A stretch of DNA of 64,000 nucleotides, taken from the NCBI GenBank assembly GCA_030998015.1, contig JARWMV010000066.1:20523-84522 (forward strand). Direction: 5' to 3'. Below, piece by piece: positions 21,065-31,899 of this stretch. Under the pieces are notes generated by a model. It was not told the origin of the DNA and made no database searches. It saw only the letters and a list, made by a program, of their open reading frames with translations. Both the position numbers and the translations under genes were made by a program. The DNA is from Ceratorhiza oryzae-sativae. Taxonomy: Eukaryota; Basidiomycota; Agaricomycetes; Cantharellales; Ceratobasidiaceae. Position 1 is the stretch's first letter. Every line of letters begins with the position of its first letter.

Positions 21065-22055
21065 CGCAGCCTCTACTAATACGAAACCAGAGAGCCCCGT
21101 CGACCCGGTAACAGTCCCGCCAGCGATGTCTTCGAGCCACAAGCCAAGCTACTTGAGCAAGAAGTCGCTCGATGTTCCCGCTCTGAAGAGCGACGGATCT
21201 AATTACACGGCATGGAAATTTCGTCAGCAAATGGTCCTACGCCTACGAGGCCTAGAGGACATCGTTCTCGGAGTCGAGAAACCCCCGGCTGAACTCACCG
21301 ATGCCGATGCCAAAGACAAATCAAGGTCGAGCGAATATACTGAATCCCTAGCCGAGTGGCTAAAACGCGATCAAGAGGCTCTCGCCCAGATCGCATTGGC
21401 GATGGAAGATGAGGCGCTAGCCGATATCGTCGAGGCCGAAACATCGCAAGAGGCATGGACGCGAGTCGTCGAAAGGTGGGAAGGGAAGGGAGCTCAATCG
21501 ATATCCTTCCTGTACCACCAACTAGTCAATACGAAGATCGAAGAAGATCATGACATTACCGCGGGTATAAATTCCCTCCGTACGATCGCTTCGAAGATGA
21601 AAACACTAGGCGAACCGATTAGCGACTCTATGCTCGCTCAAATTATAATGAATGCGTTACCTCCATCGTATGCCGTCGTCAGCACGGTCATCCAGACGTC
21701 GAATCAATCGGGTTCAATTACCTCCGATTTAGTTATAAAGGCCGCATTAGCCGAGGAAGAGCGTCGCAAGAAGGGTCTTGGACTCACCGCGATGTTCACG
21801 AGCATTGCCAAGGGCAAAACTGCGACGTCGAAGGCCAAGGAACAGCAGTCCAGGCAGAGCCCTAAGACCTGTTCCAATTGCGGCAAGCCCGGACACTTAA
21901 GGGCTAAATGCTGGGCGAAAGGAGGTGGTGCAGGGGCCAAGGACCGTTCCAAAAGCGGCAGTCGCCGAAAGATAAAGGGAAAGACAGGGAGAAACCCAAA
22001 TCCGGTGATGCGAAACCAAAAGTCGAATCAGCGCAGATCGCGACGACATTTGTAG
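21057..22055 (+). CDS. copia gag
   Basis: The frame is 332 residues from ATG 21057, four bases into the primer site. It contains the copia-type Gag domain (LKSDGSNYTAWKFRQQMVLR; ETSQEAWTRVVERWEGK; YHQLVNTKIEEDHD) and a CCHC knuckle CSNCGKPGHLRAKC near 21870-21911. After the knuckle the frame drifts into Arg/Lys-rich sequence and stops at 22055, while the protease lies in another frame. A one-base indel near 21950 therefore separates gag from pol; in intact copia elements they are usually one frame. Confidence 0.88.
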   Translation: MSPAASTNTKPESPVDPVTVPPAMSSSHKPSYLSKKSLDVPALKSDGSNYTAWKFRQQMVLRLRGLEDIVLGVEKPPAELTDADAKDKSRSSEYTESLAEWLKRDQEALAQIALAMEDEALADIVEAETSQEAWTRVVERWEGKGAQSISFLYHQLVNTKIEEDHDITAGINSLRTIASKMKTLGEPISDSMLAQIIMNALPPSYAVVSTVIQTSNQSGSITSDLVIKAALAEEERRKKGLGLTAMFTSIAKGKTATSKAKEQQSRQSPKTCSNCGKPGHLRAKCWAKGGGAGAKDRSKSGSRRKIKGKTGRNPNPVMRNQKSNQRRSRRHL

Positions 22056-25000
22056 CTACGGACGACGTACCAGAGATACCGACGCTATATGCGCTACCCG
22101 TAGTCGATGAAGAGACAGCCGCGCACTATTGGCTGATCGACTCAGGGGCATCTCGTCACATGACCCCTCAGCGCGAATGGTTTTCGATTTACCGGTCCCT
22201 TGTACCTCCGGTCCCGGTTCGAGTCGGCGACGGAACCAAGATATATGCGGTCGGCATTGGCCGGATCCTAGTCACGCTTCGTAATCGTAAGGGTCATGAG
22301 ACCGATGCATACATGGAATCAGTGCTGCACGTACCCGATCTAAACGCGAGCCTGATGTCGGTGACCCAGCTCAATGAGAAGCACATGAACGTTTTATTCC
22401 AGAGGGGTATCGGCGCGATTATGATCAGTCAGGATGGTCGAGGCGACGAAATAGGATGGGCGAAGCAGTCAGGGCAACTCTACAAGGTTCAAGCGAAAAT
22501 TACACACACCGATTCTACCGCGCATACGGCCTTCGTAGAGCCAGACAGCAAAAATAACGATAGCGATTTACATGCCCAAGAATTCGTCGCATATACCGCG
22601 AGTACAGTTGCGCGAGCAGACCTACCTACCTGGCACCGCCGATTTGGTCACCTAAACTACGAATATGTGCTAGATATGGTGAGGAAAGGCGCGGTTGAAG
22701 GATGGATATAGTGGGAAACCGCTCACCTCCCAAGTCGAAATGCGGCCCATGCCTCCAGGGGAAGCATACACGCGCACCTTTTCCACCGTCCCAATCTCGT
22801 ACCTCTGAGGTACTCGAGCTTATGCACAGCGATCTACACGGCCCCTTACCCGTTCAAGCGATCGGAGGATTCCGATATTTCGCCGTCACGATTGATGATA
22901 AGTCCCGCAAGATATTCGTGCATTTATTGCGCAACAAGAGCGATTACGCGGGTCAATTCAAGGACCTCAAAGCGTCAATCGAGAATCTTACGGGAAGGCA
23001 AATTAAACACTTACGGACGGATGGTGGTGGCGAGTACGGGTCAAACGCCTTCGAGGCTTTCTTGCGAGCGGAAGGAATCCAGCACCAAAAGACCGAAGCA
23101 GATTCGTCGGCCAGTGTAATGGCGTAGCCGAGCGAGCGATACGTACCCTAAACGATTGTCAGCGCGCGATGCGATTCGACGCGCATTTACCCGAGAAATA
23201 TTGGGGTTACGCAATCTTACATGCGGCTCACCTGTGGAACGTAACGCCGAAGAAACGCCTAGATGGCCGAACGCCGAGTGAAGCATTTAGCGGCAAGATC
23301 CCAAATGTATCGGGATTACGTACGTTGGATGCAAGGCCTGGGCTCGTGTGCCAGACAATATGCGCACGAAACTCCAAGCGCGCTCAATCGAGTGCATATA
23401 CCTCGGATTCGCTCCTAATAGGAAGGCGCACGTGCTTGCTCAGCGCGGTACCGGTCGCATAATCACCTCACGTGATGTTAGTCTTTGACGAAGGGCTGGA
23501 CAATCGGCAGCGTGTGGTTATCGAGGATCATGATGAAAGCCCAACCGATGACGATGAGAATAAATCGGATGAATTACCACCCATTCAGATAGAAATTCAC
23601 TCACCCGAATCATCCGATATAACCACTCGAATCGTCAGAACCCGCGCATATACCCGATGAACCAGAAGCCTTACCTTCCGAGAGCCCGGACTTGGAGCCT
23701 GAAGATCAGGAAATAGTTTTTTTACAGCCAGATCCGCCGCCGGTGCGTCGATCCACGCGCGAACGAAGAGCACCAGAACGGTATGGAGCGCAAGTGGGCG
23801 CCTTAGCGCATACAGACGGACGAGAGGACGAAGAGGCACTTACTGCGATAATAGAATCGCCGCCTCAGACGTTCGATGCCATGCGTCGTCCAGACGCGAA
23901 TCTATGGCTTGAAGCGATGACAGAAGAGCTGAAATCGATCGAGCAGCACGAAGTATGGACGCTCGTGAGCCGTCCTATCGACAAAAATGTCGTTAAATGC
24001 CGATGGGTTTTCGACTACAAGCGTGGAGCTGATGGCGAGATCGTTCGCTACAAGGCTCGATTAGTCGCGAAGGGCTTTTCTCAGCGCCCTGGAGTCGATT
24101 TTGTCGAAATTTCGTCACCCGTCGCTGCTGCTGACTCCTTACGGACACTCTTAAGCATCGTAGCCGCTCTAGACCTCGAGCTTCACCAAATCGACGTTAA
24201 AACAGCCTTTTTACATGGGGATCTCGACGAGGAGATTTATATGGAGCAACCTCCAGGCTTTGTCGAAGGCCTAGAATCTGTCTGGAAGCTCAACAAGGCG
24301 ATTTACGGTCTCAAACAGGCGGCGCGAGCCTTCTATATGCGTCTCAAGAAAATCCTTGAAGATATAGGATTTAAACGATGCGATACGGATCACTCTGTAT
24401 TCTGGCTACACGATGGTGACGAAGTAGCGATTATACTTAGCCATGTGGACGATATGCTACTCGCTGGATCGTCTACAGAAATCCTCAATAAGGTTAAGGC
24501 TAAAATCGCTGAATCACTTGAAATCGTTGATCTAGGCGAGGCCAAAATGTTCGTAGGCATCAACGAAATTGAGCGCGATCGCAGCGCTGGAACTCTCAAG
24601 ATCTCTCAGCGCCGTTATATCAACGATATTCTTGCTCGCTTCAATATGTCCGACTGTAAATCATGCGAAACTCCGATGGCCGAATCTCCCAATCTACCAA
24701 AGCTCGAAGCGCCATCAATCGATCGGAACTGCTACCAGCAGCTCATCGGGTCTCTTATGTATGCTATGATTTCTACCTGACCCGACATCGCATATGCTAC
24801 TGGTATACTCACGCAACATGCGATGAATCCTGGTGAAGAACACTGGAACTCCGGCAAATGAGTTCTCCGCTATCTCAAAGGTACTATGGACTTAGGCATT
24901 GTCTATAATTGCTTTTGCGATTTAAATCTACTTGGATATGTCAACGCTGATTATGCCAGTGATAAGCATACAAGCCGTTCGACTACCAGCTGGGTGTTCT

Positions 25001-25388
25001 TACATGCCGTGGCGTAATTGCTTACTCATCTCGGAAACAGCCGACTATTTCCCTATCAAGTACCGAAGCCGAATATGTCGCCGATGCTAGTGCCGGACGC
25101 GAACTTTTATGGATTCGCCAATTTTTATCCGAACTTGGTTTTCTCTCTGAGGGCGCTACTCCCTTATTCTCGGACAACCAGTCTGCTATGGCCCTAGCTA
25201 AGAATCCCGTCAATCATCAGACAACGAAGCATATACGCGTCAAGTATCATTTTATTCGCGAAGTGATCGCTCTGAAAGAACTCGACCTGCAATATATACC
25301 TACAGAGAAACAGCTCGCGGATGCGCTTACTAAGCCCCTAGGACGCCTCAAGTTTACTCGCTTTGTGTCTGCGATGGGAATGGTGTGA
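21930..25388 (+). pseudogene. copia pol (protease, integrase, RT, RNase H), multiply broken
   Basis: The protease is IDSGASRHMT (around 22136). The integrase starts WHRRFGHLNYEYV, then CGPCLQGKH, DLHGPLP, RTDGGGEY and NGVAERAIRT. RT has WLEAMTEELKSIE, FLHGDLDEEIYMEQPPGF, YGLKQAARAFY and LSHVDDMLL. RNase H has STEAEYVADAS, KHIRVKYHF and ADALTKPLG, ending at 25388. Breaks are frameshifts near 21950, 22700, 23100, 23340-23660 and 25015, and TGA codons at 24778 (in IST|PDIAYA) and 24859 (in GK|VLRYLKG). At both TGA sites the family has a conserved Arg, so CGA-to-TGA is likely. The copy cannot make its own enzymes. Confidence 0.9.
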
Positions 25389-25439
25389 AATTCTATTCTT
25401 TTCTTTATCCGTACATTCACGCATAGGATTGAGTGGGCG

Positions 25440-25731
25440 TGTTGAATTTACAATCATATGCGTGTATGTATGCGCATATTTGTTTCTGTTTCGTATCCCC
25501 CCTCTCTGATATCATGCGCGAGTTCGCGGGAATCCCCCTTCTTCTTCCTTAGTTCTCTACCTTCGTAGTTGAGCTAAGGTATCGTATTTTCTTTCTTTTC
25601 TCATGTATTCTATTCACACTGTACTCTATAGTACGATTTGTATCTTAGGTACAGTATATACAGTTCTCTACCTTCGTAGTTGAGCTAAGTACGATTTGTA
25701 TCTTAGCCACAAGTTACCTCCCTGCGTGAGA
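25440..25731 (+). repeat. copia 3' LTR
   Basis: It is 292 bp and shows no difference from the 5' LTR by eye. It is preceded by a purine-rich stretch AGGATTGAGTGGGCG (polypurine tract) and followed by CAATT. Confidence 0.93.
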
Positions 25732-25736
25732 CAATT

Positions 25737-26886
25737 TATCCCATTTCCACTTGACACTCTTCTTTAAGAGATTAAATAATGGAGCTACTATCCAAGTATA
25801 ATATGGAATATAACTTGAAAAGTAGGTCATCATTCCTAAGAATGTTTGTAATGTAGGTATATCCTTAGGTTCCTCTAATTGTAGAATGCCTTCCACTTTC
25901 TCCTTATGGGTAGACATGCCAAGTCTGGACACCTTTTGTCCTAAAAGGAGCAGAGATTGATATCCAAGGTGGCATTTACCAGGAGAAAGAGTCAATCCAG
26001 AGTCTGCAATGGCCTTTAATACTTTGTCTAAATGCTCACAGTGGTCTTCAAATGACTTGCTGTATATCACAATGTCATCTATATATACTAGAGCAAATAT
26101 CCATAAGAATGGGGCCAAAACATCAGTCATAACCCTTTGGAATACTGGAGGTCCATTTCTCCATCCAAAAGGCATTCTTCTGAATTGAAAGTGTCCTCTG
26201 TGACATCTAAATGCTGTCTTAGGCCTATCCTCATCCTTTATCTGGAGTTGAGTAAAGCCTGCTAGAGCATCTAGAGTACTGAGATATTGGGCTCCTTCAA
26301 GTGAATGAAGGATGTCTTGTTGCCTAGGTAGAGGGTATTCATCTGGTATAGCTACTGCATTAAGCTTCCTGTAATCAATGCACAAGCGAGGCTTATTATT
26401 CCGCCATACTACAAGCACTGGGAAGCCCCAAGGGCTCTTAGATTCCTCAATTACACCTAAGCGCAACCAATCATCTATTTGCTTGTCTATAGCAGCCTTA
26501 GCTTCTTCACTTGGCCTGTAAGGAGTTAAAGCAATTTCCTTTGTACCTGGTCTGAGATTAATCTCTACCCTGGCTGGGTAATTACCAAGTCTGCCATCTA
26601 ATCCAAAAGCTTCAAAGTTCTTCTTCACCACCTTTTGCAAGCTTTTCTTCTGATCTGGAGTCAAATTGTCTCCCCAATGTACTTCTGCCAAGAGTCTTTC
26701 CCTAGGGACTGGCTCTGGGTCAGGCAGTTCAGCAGTTTTAGGGCCTCCCTCTGGCTGCTTTGAGAGTTCAATCTCTTCAGCAGTAGGAGAAGGTATTTTG
26801 ACTTCCTTCATAAGAGTATTTGTTAGATGTGCCTTGGCTTCTCCTGCCTTCCTAAGTTTTTCAGGCAAGTCTTTTCTTTGTCCAAT
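25737..26886 (-). pseudogene. gypsy-2 pol: reverse transcriptase
   Basis: On the minus strand, from about 26886, the frame reads the linker (TLMKEVKIPSPTAEE), RT fingers (VVWRNNKPRLCIDYRKLN), YPLPRQQDILHSLEGAQ, STLDALAGFTQLQI, FGWRNGPPVFQRVM and the active site LVYIDDIVIYSK, then the thumb/connection region (LQTFLGMMTYFSSYI), up to the copia insertion point. The active-site YIDD and motif A Asp (STLDA) are present. Entry into this frame from the protease frame needs two single-base shifts (near 26990 and 26885), so the polyprotein is not continuous in this copy. Confidence 0.9.
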
Positions 26887-26967
26887 GCAATCTTGGGGTC
26901 CTGCATATATCCTATGACAAGTCCTTTGGGTAAATGCACTGGCCTCTGAGAAAAGTTGGTCTGTAGT

Positions 26968-27690
26968 TCAGTAGGACATTCCATGAGTTCCATTATTACT
27001 TTCTAGACTACCTTCAATAAAACCTTCTTGCTGTCCTTCCTGGAATTCAACTAGAATAGGCACTTGTGTAATGAATTCAGCCTTTAAAAATACATCCCTA
27101 GCTAATTTAACAGGGGTAGCACCTTCAGGCCCTTTCTTTAAGGCTTTCTTCTTAGAAGATTTTTTCCTGTGAAAGGCTCTTCTCTCTGGGTTTGTCTTGA
27201 AGTCTGGTCTAGTGTAAACTTGAAATACATTTCCAGCTTCATCCAATCTTGGTTCAGTTTCTAATTCAATTACTTCAGCAGACCTACCAGAGTTGCCAAA
27301 GAGTATTCTGCTAGGAGAGGAAAGACGATCTAAAGAGATTCTATATTGGTTAGAAAAGTCATTACCCAGAATGAAAGGTACTTTCATTCCTTTCACTACA
27401 TAGGCTTCTACCTGCATCTTTACAGGTCCATCCTTAGTAGGGAAGGTTAAGTCTAATACTACATATCCTGTAATACTAGTTTTACCAGTCACTTGAATAA
27501 GATTTATCTTTTGGCCAGATTTCTCTTTAGGAGGTTGTTTCAAGCTAGTCAGAAAATTATAGCTAATCAGGGTAATATCAGAGCCTGAGTCAACAGTAAT
27601 TTCTGTTAAGCCTTCTTCATTCCCTACCCTAGCCATAGCTACTGTAGGTCTAGTTCCCAAGAAATGAGTTCCTGAAGGACGTTCCATCAC
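26968..27690 (-). CDS. gypsy-2 protease region
   Basis: This is a 240-residue frame with the aspartic protease signature VDSGSDITLISYNFL near its N-terminus and the flap/second-strand region IQVTGKTSITGYVVLDL and VPFILGNDF. This layout is typical of gypsy retropepsins, which cleave Gag-Pol. It then runs into a Lys-rich linker (KKSSKKKALKKG). It is followed by a frameshift before RT. Its true start is unclear because it would be made as part of a longer Gag-Pol protein. Confidence 0.82.
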   Translation of the reverse strand: MMERPSGTHFLGTRPTVAMARVGNEEGLTEITVDSGSDITLISYNFLTSLKQPPKEKSGQKINLIQVTGKTSITGYVVLDLTFPTKDGPVKMQVEAYVVKGMKVPFILGNDFSNQYRISLDRLSSPSRILFGNSGRSAEVIELETEPRLDEAGNVFQVYTRPDFKTNPERRAFHRKKSSKKKALKKGPEGATPVKLARDVFLKAEFITQVPILVEFQEGQQEGFIEGSLESNNGTHGMSY

Positions 27691-27892
27691 CTTTTTAAGA
27701 GTAATAGTTTTATCCTCAGGGATTGATTTAAGGTCAAGAGGCTCATTCCTGTAGATAATTGAATAGAAAATGATTTGGTAGCCATTGTTTGATTTGCTAA
27801 TGCATTATAATTGTGTACTGCCTGTATATCCTGGTCATCTGCATTTACTCCCAAGTCCTCTGTCTCATTAGATTCAGAAGGCTGGGAATTAA

Positions 27893-28885
27893 TTAAAAAT
27901 CCGAGTCAGAAGAAGAGCTAGAAGAATCAGATTCTTCCTCTTGGTCTTCAGATGGCTCAGTTTCAGATGATTCAGGATCAGAATCATTGCAGGCAGCTTC
28001 ATATTCAGCATAAGCAGTTTGTTCAGCTTCAGTAGTTTCAGCAAAATAAACTTGGACATTGTTAGCATTAGATTTATTATGCTTGCACTCCTTGTCATAG
28101 TGCATAAGACTTCCACAATGAATACAGCCTCTCATTCCTCTAGCTTTAGGAGTCCCTTTCTTATGTTTGGAAACATTAGAATTGTCTGGAGGGAAGGGCC
28201 TCTTATAGCCTTTGAATTTATCAGGCTGCTTTGACTTGAACTTAGAGTTAGAAGAATTTACTGCATGAGCACTAGCTTTGTGACCATGCTTTTTCTGATG
28301 CTTTTCAGCCTTCAAAGCTTTGATCACTTCCTTGACTGTGTCATAGGTAGCTTGGTTGTTCATATGCAAGGCCAATCTTGCAATAAATCTTCTTGTTCCT
28401 TAATTCTAGTCACATAGGTGGACCAGTCTGCAATATCCTCATGGTTGACTATAGTTCTCCATTGTGTAGGAGCTGACCTAGCCACTTCAGCAATGATAGT
28501 GAGGTCATCCCAATCTTCAACCATGTCAAGCAGTTTCTTTTTGCGAAGTGCATACTGAACTGGTTTCTTTATTGTTGCCTGAATCCTTGAACCTGGCTGC
28601 CAAAGCTTTGTTCCTAGCCTTGGTAATCCAAGTAGGAGTCCGAAAGAAACTAATTAAGCAAGCTCTCATCTGATTCCAATCTGTAGACATTCTAAGCCTT
28701 TGTTCCTCATTGAACTGATACCACCATTGTTTAGCATCTCCAGTGAACCTGAATGGGATAGTCAGGGTGAGTCTGTTGTTCTCATTTAAACCCATGGCTA
28801 TATATCGACTAATTTGGTCTATCCATTCATATAATTCATCTGGATCACCATCATACTCTGGTATCACTTCAGGCTTGAGTTTCAT
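27893..28885 (-). pseudogene. gypsy-2 gag: capsid and zinc knuckle
   Basis: The capsid is 28885-28526 ([51 protein letters not shown]). The nucleocapsid is 28375-27893, with a CCHC knuckle CIHCGSLMHYDKEC near 28110-28150 and a long acidic Ser/Asp/Glu tail ending SSSSSSDSDF. A frameshift near 28560 and loss of frame to about 28380 separate the two. The Met at 28885 is internal: the same frame continues upstream through a collagen-like tract, so it is not the start of Gag. Confidence 0.85.
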
Positions 28886-29370
28886 GTCTAGATGAGGTCG
28901 ATTATTTTGGTTGTTATTGTTACCATTTCCTCCAGCTCCTCTAGGGCCTTCTGGGCCTGGTGGACCTGGTGGACCTGGTGGACCTGGTGGACCATCTCTT
29001 CCATCCCTGCCATCCCTTCCAGGGGGACCTTGGTCTCCTGGACATCCTGGAGGGCCTTGAATCCAAGGATAAGGACCATTAGGAGGATTTCCAGGGGGCC
29101 CTGGAGGTCCAGGTGGTCCTGGTGGTCCTGGTAGTCCTTGTGGCCTAGGAGTATTGGGTGGAATAGGTGGAATGGGAGGAACATGAGGAATATGTCCTCC
29201 TCCTTGCTGAGGGTAACTTTGACCTACTGGAGGGTTAGGTGGCCCCTGTCCTCCTCCTGGAGGATTAGGTGGACCTGCACTTCCTCCTGAGAAATTCCTA
29301 CCACTAGAGGCAGGAGGTCCAGTGGGAGGAGGTCCTGGTGGCCTCCTAGGTGGAGTAGAAGCCAGACCAG
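28886..29370 (-). pseudogene. gypsy-2 gag: collagen-like Gly-X-Y tract
   Basis: In frame with the capsid, the minus strand reads runs of Gly-Pro-Pro and Gly-X-Y triplets: [16 protein letters not shown], then [19 protein letters not shown], then a second [16 protein letters not shown] before the capsid. This is a collagen-type repeat embedded in a Gag protein. The upstream part (29370-29200) is Pro/Gly-rich as well. It is open through to [13 protein letters not shown], so it belongs to Gag and not to a host collagen gene. A single-base shift near 29370 separates it from the next upstream segment. Confidence 0.75.
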
Positions 29371-31428
29371 AGAACCTGGTCCTAGATTTATCACAAAGGG
29401 TTGATAAGGATCAAACCTCTGAGTTCTAAATGTTTCAGCTTCAGTAGGTCTAGAGACTTGTGGCATATGTATGCTAGCATCAGCAGGTAATTGTGACTGA
29501 GGTACTAATGGCTGGAAACCTAATAAGGTATTCCCTTCAGGACTATAAACTGGCATCTTTGAAGGATCTCCAGTCATAGTTACAGAAGGTCCAGTAGGCT
29601 CTCTAAAACCTTCAGCCCTATGATCTTCTGTAGGCCTACCTGCTTCAGCATCTGAAGTTCTATTAGAACTCCTATGCCTAGGTCTCCTAGCTTCTTCCTC
29701 AGAAGAGTCTTCTTCACTAGTAGTAACAATAAGGGGAACAGCTCCTTGAGGAACAGTCCCAGAGTCATCCCTTACTGGCCTAGAAGGGGTTATTGGCTCC
29801 CTAGGTGGGTAAGGAGATGCTGGTCTTCCAGTATACTGTTCCTGAGGAGGAAACTCTTCCTCAATAGTGACTGCATGACCTTTGCTAAGTCGACCCCTAA
29901 AGGTTCCTTCTAATAGCATTGTCAAAGATTGACGGTCTAGCAGGTTTATTTACCAAGGGAGAGTCCTGGTCCTGATCAGTATCATCCTCATTTACTTCTC
30001 CAATAGTGGGTAAAGCTGAAGGACCAGCTTCAGTCACTTGAGCAGGAGGTAATAGAGGTTCTAGCACTCTTCCTGATTGCCTAGGACCTACTCCTATGCG
30101 TCTAGGATAGTCTTTCTCTACAGGAGTAAATGAAGTTCCTAGATAACTTTCCAAGTAAGTAGAAGGACCTCTAACTCCCAGAATGCGAGTAGCTTCTATT
30201 TGAGAAAATTCTGGAGTAAATAGAGCTTGTAGTCTCTTCTCACTTGGAGTCCTTATAGGAGTAATTGCACCTAAAGCTTCTGGTCTAGCTGGAGAACTAG
30301 TTACAGGGCCAAGGAAGCTCCTTCCTGAGCCATAGCTGAAGTAGATGCAAATCCAGAAGGTTGAATTGCAGTCATGGTAGTATCCTCAGCAGAATCATCT
30401 GCTATCCTTGTGATATCTTCCACTTCCTGCTCTTCTATTTGAACTAGCTCCTCTCCACCACTCACTGGCTCATCTGGATCCTCCTGAACTTCTAGAGGTT
30501 TGAATTCTAGACGACCAGTAGGAGATCTAATTGAGTCAATAGTGTGCTTAGGATGAGGGGCTGGAGCATATTCTGGAGTCTTGGATCTGCTTTCAGAATT
30601 TTCCCACATTATTTCATTGAGCTCCCTTTGCTTCCCTTTACCAAGGTCTTGCATAGCTTGGTGTTCAATAAAGAGGTAAGCCAAAAAGCGCTCAACTTCA
30701 TCCCTGAATAATACACAAGCAACTTCATGCTGTTTCTTACTGAAAGCAAAATGCTTCCTAGTTTCAGGGAATGCAGGAACATCTGGGTGAGGTATAGGAT
30801 GCCTGCTCCTAACAGGGAGTAGTTGGGACTTGAAAGCAGAGAGCTTAGTCCTAAAACTCCTATGCCTGTTCAAGTCAATGAACATGACAGGTTCTCCAGA
30901 TGCAGACCAAGACCATTCTGGCCTAAATGTACATAAATAATCCAATTCTTGTAAGAGATCCTTGAAGAATTCTCTACACCCAATGGATGGATATTTAATG
31001 TGCATTACATGGGGATGAGGGCGTTCATATATCTTCCTACCTACTGCTCTAACTAACCTTCTCCTCTCTGCTATCTCTGGATGCATCCTTGTTAGGTTTG
31101 TCATCCTAGTAGCAGCAGGTTGGTAAGTCAGATGCCTTTGCTCTCTAGGAGTAAGAGCAATATATGAACTAGATCCATTAGGAGGGATGGGCAAATATTG
31201 TTCATAATCTACAGTATCTTGGTGATGATAACTATAGTCTGATTGTACATGCCTACCTCCTGCATCACTTCCTACCATGGAATCTGATACATAAGGATCT
31301 TCAGGTGGTAATGGGTGATGTGTACTGTCCCAAAAACTTCCAGGGACATGCACAGACATATTTGAAGTACTGGCCATTACAGTTCTTCTCCAATTCAAGA
31401 TGAATTTGTACTTAGGAATAATTTTCAA
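29371..31428 (-). pseudogene. gypsy-2 gag: long N-terminal region
   Basis: The ATG at 31428 (or 31377, MASTSNMSVHVPG) opens 375 residues to 30301. These contain a compact, tryptophan- and histidine-containing region (REFFKDLLQELDYLC; FAFSKKQHEVACVLFRDEV) and an acidic end. A one-base shift near 30300 and another near 29900 carry it through PARPEALGAITPIRTPSEKR and KGHAVTIEEEFPPQ to the collagen-like tract. I do not recognise the N-terminal domain. Together with the collagen-like part and capsid the undamaged Gag would exceed 1,000 residues, far longer than usual. It could instead be a separate gene upstream of gag. Confidence 0.5.
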
Positions 31429-31852
31429 AATAAGTTTCTGTCACAAATTGATAAATGGCTTGATAAACTGTATCCCAGTAGCTGGTATGGGGTGACCAGA
31501 AAGACCTAATAAATGTGTGTTGAACTTTTATTGGTTGTGGTTGATCAGGAAGATGTTGAATATAGACTTCAAATTCAAGTCCAGCACTTAGAGCACTTGA
31601 TACTGAATTTATTGGAATATATGGCCTATAATTCCTAAAGGTAAATGTCAGAGTAATATGTGGGGGTGGACCACCAGTACTACTATAACCTAAAACAGTA
31701 ATTGTAGGGTTTGGGGCTTGAATCCAGACAGGATCTATCTCAAGAGCCCAAGATATGTTGTTGTATTCTGTGGTAAGAAAAGTATTTCTATACACAGAGT
31801 GGTCAAAATTGAGAAATTCCGTTTTGGGCAATAGATTGACCAAAAATGGCAA
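31412..31852 (-). CDS. gypsy-2 first ORF, unknown 146-residue protein
   Basis: ATG 31852 lies about 50 bp inside the 5' LTR boundary and the frame ends at 31412, overlapping the next frame's ATG at 31428. The protein is rich in aromatic and beta-type residues (ITLTFTFRNYRPYIPI; EFEVYIQHLPDQPQPIKVQH) with no recognised motif, signal peptide or membrane segment. As the first ORF of the genomic RNA it would be efficiently translated. The function is unknown. Confidence 0.45.
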   Translation of the reverse strand: MPFLVNLLPKTEFLNFDHSVYRNTFLTTEYNNISWALEIDPVWIQAPNPTITVLGYSSTGGPPPHITLTFTFRNYRPYIPINSVSSALSAGLEFEVYIQHLPDQPQPIKVQHTFIRSFWSPHTSYWDTVYQAIYQFVTETYFENYS

Positions 31853-31879
31853 TGTTAGTTGATAGTTACTTGATGTAAG

Positions 31880-31899
31880 GACCTGGGTCGCTTCACCAA
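31880..31899 (-). other. Candidate tRNA primer-binding site of gypsy-2
   Basis: Directly inside the 5' LTR the sense strand reads TTGGTGAAGCGACCCAGG. From the second base it starts TGG, as expected for pairing with a tRNA 3' CCA end, implying a tRNA ending GGGTCGCTTCACCA. I cannot name the tRNA. Confidence 0.5.

Larger units (their letters stand above)
20761..25731 (+). mobile_element. Ty1/copia element nested in gypsy-2 pol
   Basis: The element is 4,971 bp with 292-bp direct LTRs (20761-21052 and 25440-25731) and a perfect CAATT duplication (20756-20760, 25732-25736). It contains gag, protease, integrase, RT and RNase H in copia order. Taking it out restores the gypsy-2 frame (VKWKWDK|LESHAFK). 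Its CGA-rich coding sequence has a visibly higher GC content than the AT-rich host element. The coding region carries several frameshifts and two TGA codons, yet the LTRs look identical. Confidence 0.95.

Noticed and set aside
28892..29184. Host collagen-like gene
   Set aside because: The Gly-X-Y frame is continuous with the gypsy-2 capsid frame and lies between its LTRs.
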